Positions 62,895 through 64,000 of a DNA stretch of 64,000 nt are shown here, one piece after another. The notes under the pieces were generated by a model. That model saw only the letters and a program-made list of their open reading frames with translations, did no database searches and was not told the origin of the DNA. Source of the DNA: JADJNY01 sp046349615 (GTDB taxonomy: Bacteria > Planctomycetota > UBA1135 > GCA-002686595); NCBI GenBank assembly GCA_046349615.1, contig JAXMBZ010000017.1:34168-98167 (forward strand), given 5' to 3'. Made by a program: the position numbers and the translations under genes. Within the stretch, counting starts at the first letter, position 1. Every line of letters begins with the position of its first letter.

Positions 62895-64000
62895 GTGACG
62901 TGGGGACTATCCGGTAACGAATTGCTCTGGCTCGGTACCCTCGGTACCCTCGGTGGCGTCGACGTCGATCGGGATGGAGTCTGCGATGTCGTCGTACTCG
63001 AGGGCGGATGGGACGAGCCGGAACTCGTGTGGGTGCTCTCGGGGCGAACCGGCTCCGTGATCCGCAAGGACGTGGGGGAGCCCCGTACTCGGCTGCTCGA
63101 TCCTCACGCGCGCTGCTCCGATCTCGCACGCATTGGTGACGTCGACGGCGACGGGACGCTCGACTATGCGTATGACCTGGGAGGCTGGAAGGGCGGCGGA
63201 GCGATCGTCGTGCGATCGGGGCGCACGGGCGCCCGAGTATGGGCCTATCCCGAACGTTGGGAAGACGGCTCGTCGCGCATGAGCATCGCGCCGCTCGGCG
63301 ACGTCGACGGGGACCGTGTCGCCGACTTCGCGATCGGAATGCCCGACGTCTCGACGAGCGCGAAGTCCGCCGGGCGCGTCGTCGTCCTCACGGGACGATC
63401 GCGCGCGACGCTCTTCACCATCGAGGGGCGCGTCGAGGAGGGTCACTTCGGGCACGTGTGCGCGCTCACCGATCTCGATGGCGACGGTCGTCGCGAGTTC
63501 GTCGTGTGGGGCGAGCGCGCGGAAGGCGAGCAGAAGTCGGTCGGCGTCTACCGTGGCAAGGACGGCGCGCTCGTCGGTTGGCTCCAATCCGCCTCGGGGC
63601 ATGCGCTGAAGCCGAACGGCGTCACGACGACGGCGGACTGGAATCGAGATGGCGTGACGGACATCTTCGTCGGCTGCCGTGGCTGTTCGCGCGCCGCACC
63701 CGATCGCGAGGAAGTGCACGTCTTCTCGGGCAAGGATCGGAGCGAGTTGCTCGTCGTGCCCGAGCCGTCCGCCTGGGTCGATCGCGCCGACCGTGAGGAG
63801 TTCGGGAGATCGGTCGTCTGTCTGCGCGACGGCTCCCCGCCCGCGGAGGCTCAGCTCGTCGTGGCCGCGTACAACGCATTTCCCTACGGCGCCCTCTACG
63901 CGTTCCGTGGCAGCGCCGACGGCGCCATGGCCGAGCTCCGCGTGGTGGGACCCACCGAGTTCGAGATCCCCGCGGAGATCGAGGCCCTGCAGGAGCAGCT
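62895..64000 (+). CDS. FG-GAP repeat protein, 5' end abnormal, 3' end off window
   Basis: The frame is open from just after the RAYT stop (TAG 62877-62879, same frame) to the window end. It encodes FG-GAP loops such as GDVDGDGTLDYAYD, GDVDGDRVADFAIG and DLDGDGRREFVVWG with typical strands between them (IVVRSGRTGA, VVVLTGRSRA, VHVFSGKDRS). No signal peptide precedes the first repeat, GGVDVDRDGVCDVVV; GTG 62895 is only the first in-frame start and the R3 repeat lies inside its beginning. Codon choice is less GC-biased than nearby genes. It may be a gene truncated at its 5' end by the mobile unit, or a fusion. An extracellular calcium-binding propeller is expected. Confidence 0.65.
   Translation, partial: MTWGLSGNELLWLGTLGTLGGVDVDRDGVCDVVVLEGGWDEPELVWVLSGRTGSVIRKDVGEPRTRLLDPHARCSDLARIGDVDGDGTLDYAYDLGGWKGGGAIVVRSGRTGARVWAYPERWEDGSSRMSIAPLGDVDGDRVADFAIGMPDVSTSAKSAGRVVVLTGRSRATLFTIEGRVEEGHFGHVCALTDLDGDGRREFVVWGERAEGEQKSVGVYRGKDGALVGWLQSASGHALKPNGVTTTADWNRDGVTDIFVGCRGCSRAAPDREEVHVFSGKDRSELLVVPEPSAWVDRADREEFGRSVVCLRDGSPPAEAQLVVAAYNAFPYGALYAFRGSADGAMAELRVVGPTEFEIPAEIEALQEQ
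62911..62930 (-). repeat. Inverted REP-like half repeat R3
   Basis: Exact 20-base reverse complement of the R1 core (CCAGAGCAATTCGTTACCGG). Only the R1 variant (GTTA) matches, not R2 (GTCA). It lies after the RAYT stop, inside the start of the next coding frame. Confidence 0.75.

Larger units (their letters stand above)
61284..62930. mobile_element. RAYT unit with flanking REP-like repeats
   Basis: Two direct 44-base REP-like copies lie upstream of the RAYT gene, and an inverted 20-base copy of their core (62911-62930, exact reverse complement of R1 at 61292-61311) lies 32 bases after it. This arrangement of Y1 transposase plus flanking palindromic repeats is the REPtron layout known from other bacteria. 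The boundaries are inferred from the repeats. Confidence 0.55.

Overview
The window is very GC-rich and densely coded on both strands. It looks like a chromosomal segment of a planctomycete, most like the marine high-GC lineages with large secretomes. This is inferred from several signs. Two secreted proteins end in a cysteine-rich C-terminal module (CPCGN...GCGNS type). There are FG-GAP/VCBS repeat proteins, many single-pass or signal-peptide proteins of unknown function, paired ECF sigma and FecR genes, and few Shine-Dalgarno sites. No rRNA, tRNA, CRISPR array or prophage was seen.

Layout. 0-6.6 kb: the 3' end of an adhesin/pilin-like gene, a HEAT-repeat protein, and a signalling group (HAMP protein, CHASE4-type histidine kinase, and a hybrid regulator whose phosphoacceptor histidine is replaced by arginine). 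6.6-9.4 kb: an EAL phosphodiesterase with a degenerate GGDEF domain and an isocitrate/isopropylmalate-type dehydrogenase, both on the minus strand. 9.5-18 kb: secreted or anchored proteins (an alpha-toroid-like protein, a PhoX/DUF839-like protein, a large FG-GAP protein, a carboxypeptidase-regulatory-like protein). 17.9-30.4 kb: a class IV aminotransferase, hutH, a palindromic MITE-like element, a GNAT enzyme, a tandem pair of unknown secreted paralogues, murJ, a CPC-module secreted protein and hutU. 30.4-30.84 kb: a decayed DUF433/DUF5615-type toxin-antitoxin pair whose 3' end runs into a half copy of the palindromic element. 30.9-38.4 kb: paired membrane proteins with PH-like folds, a GH38-like glycosidase, an FmdB zinc ribbon, a small Cys/His-rich membrane protein with a near-consensus promoter, an ECF sigma factor and a second CPC-module protein.

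38.5-47.9 kb is a tight glycogen/alpha-glucan operon. It encodes a debranching enzyme, a GT4 glycosyltransferase, a GH57 enzyme and a 1407-residue fusion of a GT3 glycogen synthase with a GT35 phosphorylase. All four genes start with GTG, and the junctions are GTGA, GTGA and a 1-base gap. 48-58.8 kb: a lipoprotein, a secreted protein, an ECF sigma/FecR pair, an S9 peptidase, a SGNH esterase and a class I HMG-CoA reductase. 59-64 kb: an EF-G gene, then a RAYT (Y1 transposase-like) gene flanked by REP-like repeats, followed in the same frame by an FG-GAP gene that lacks a normal N-terminus and runs off the window.

How the genes fit together. HutH and HutU catalyse consecutive steps of histidine breakdown but are 8 kb apart. 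The glycogen operon contains synthesis, debranching and phosphorolysis activities. The 2.3-6.6 kb cluster is a membrane sensor relay. Many monocistronic genes carry a -10-like hexamer only 6-11 bases before the start codon and no ribosome site, which suggests widespread leaderless transcripts. Start codons were chosen by signal peptides, ribosome sites, overlaps and these -10 elements. All domain names rest on motif reading by eye.
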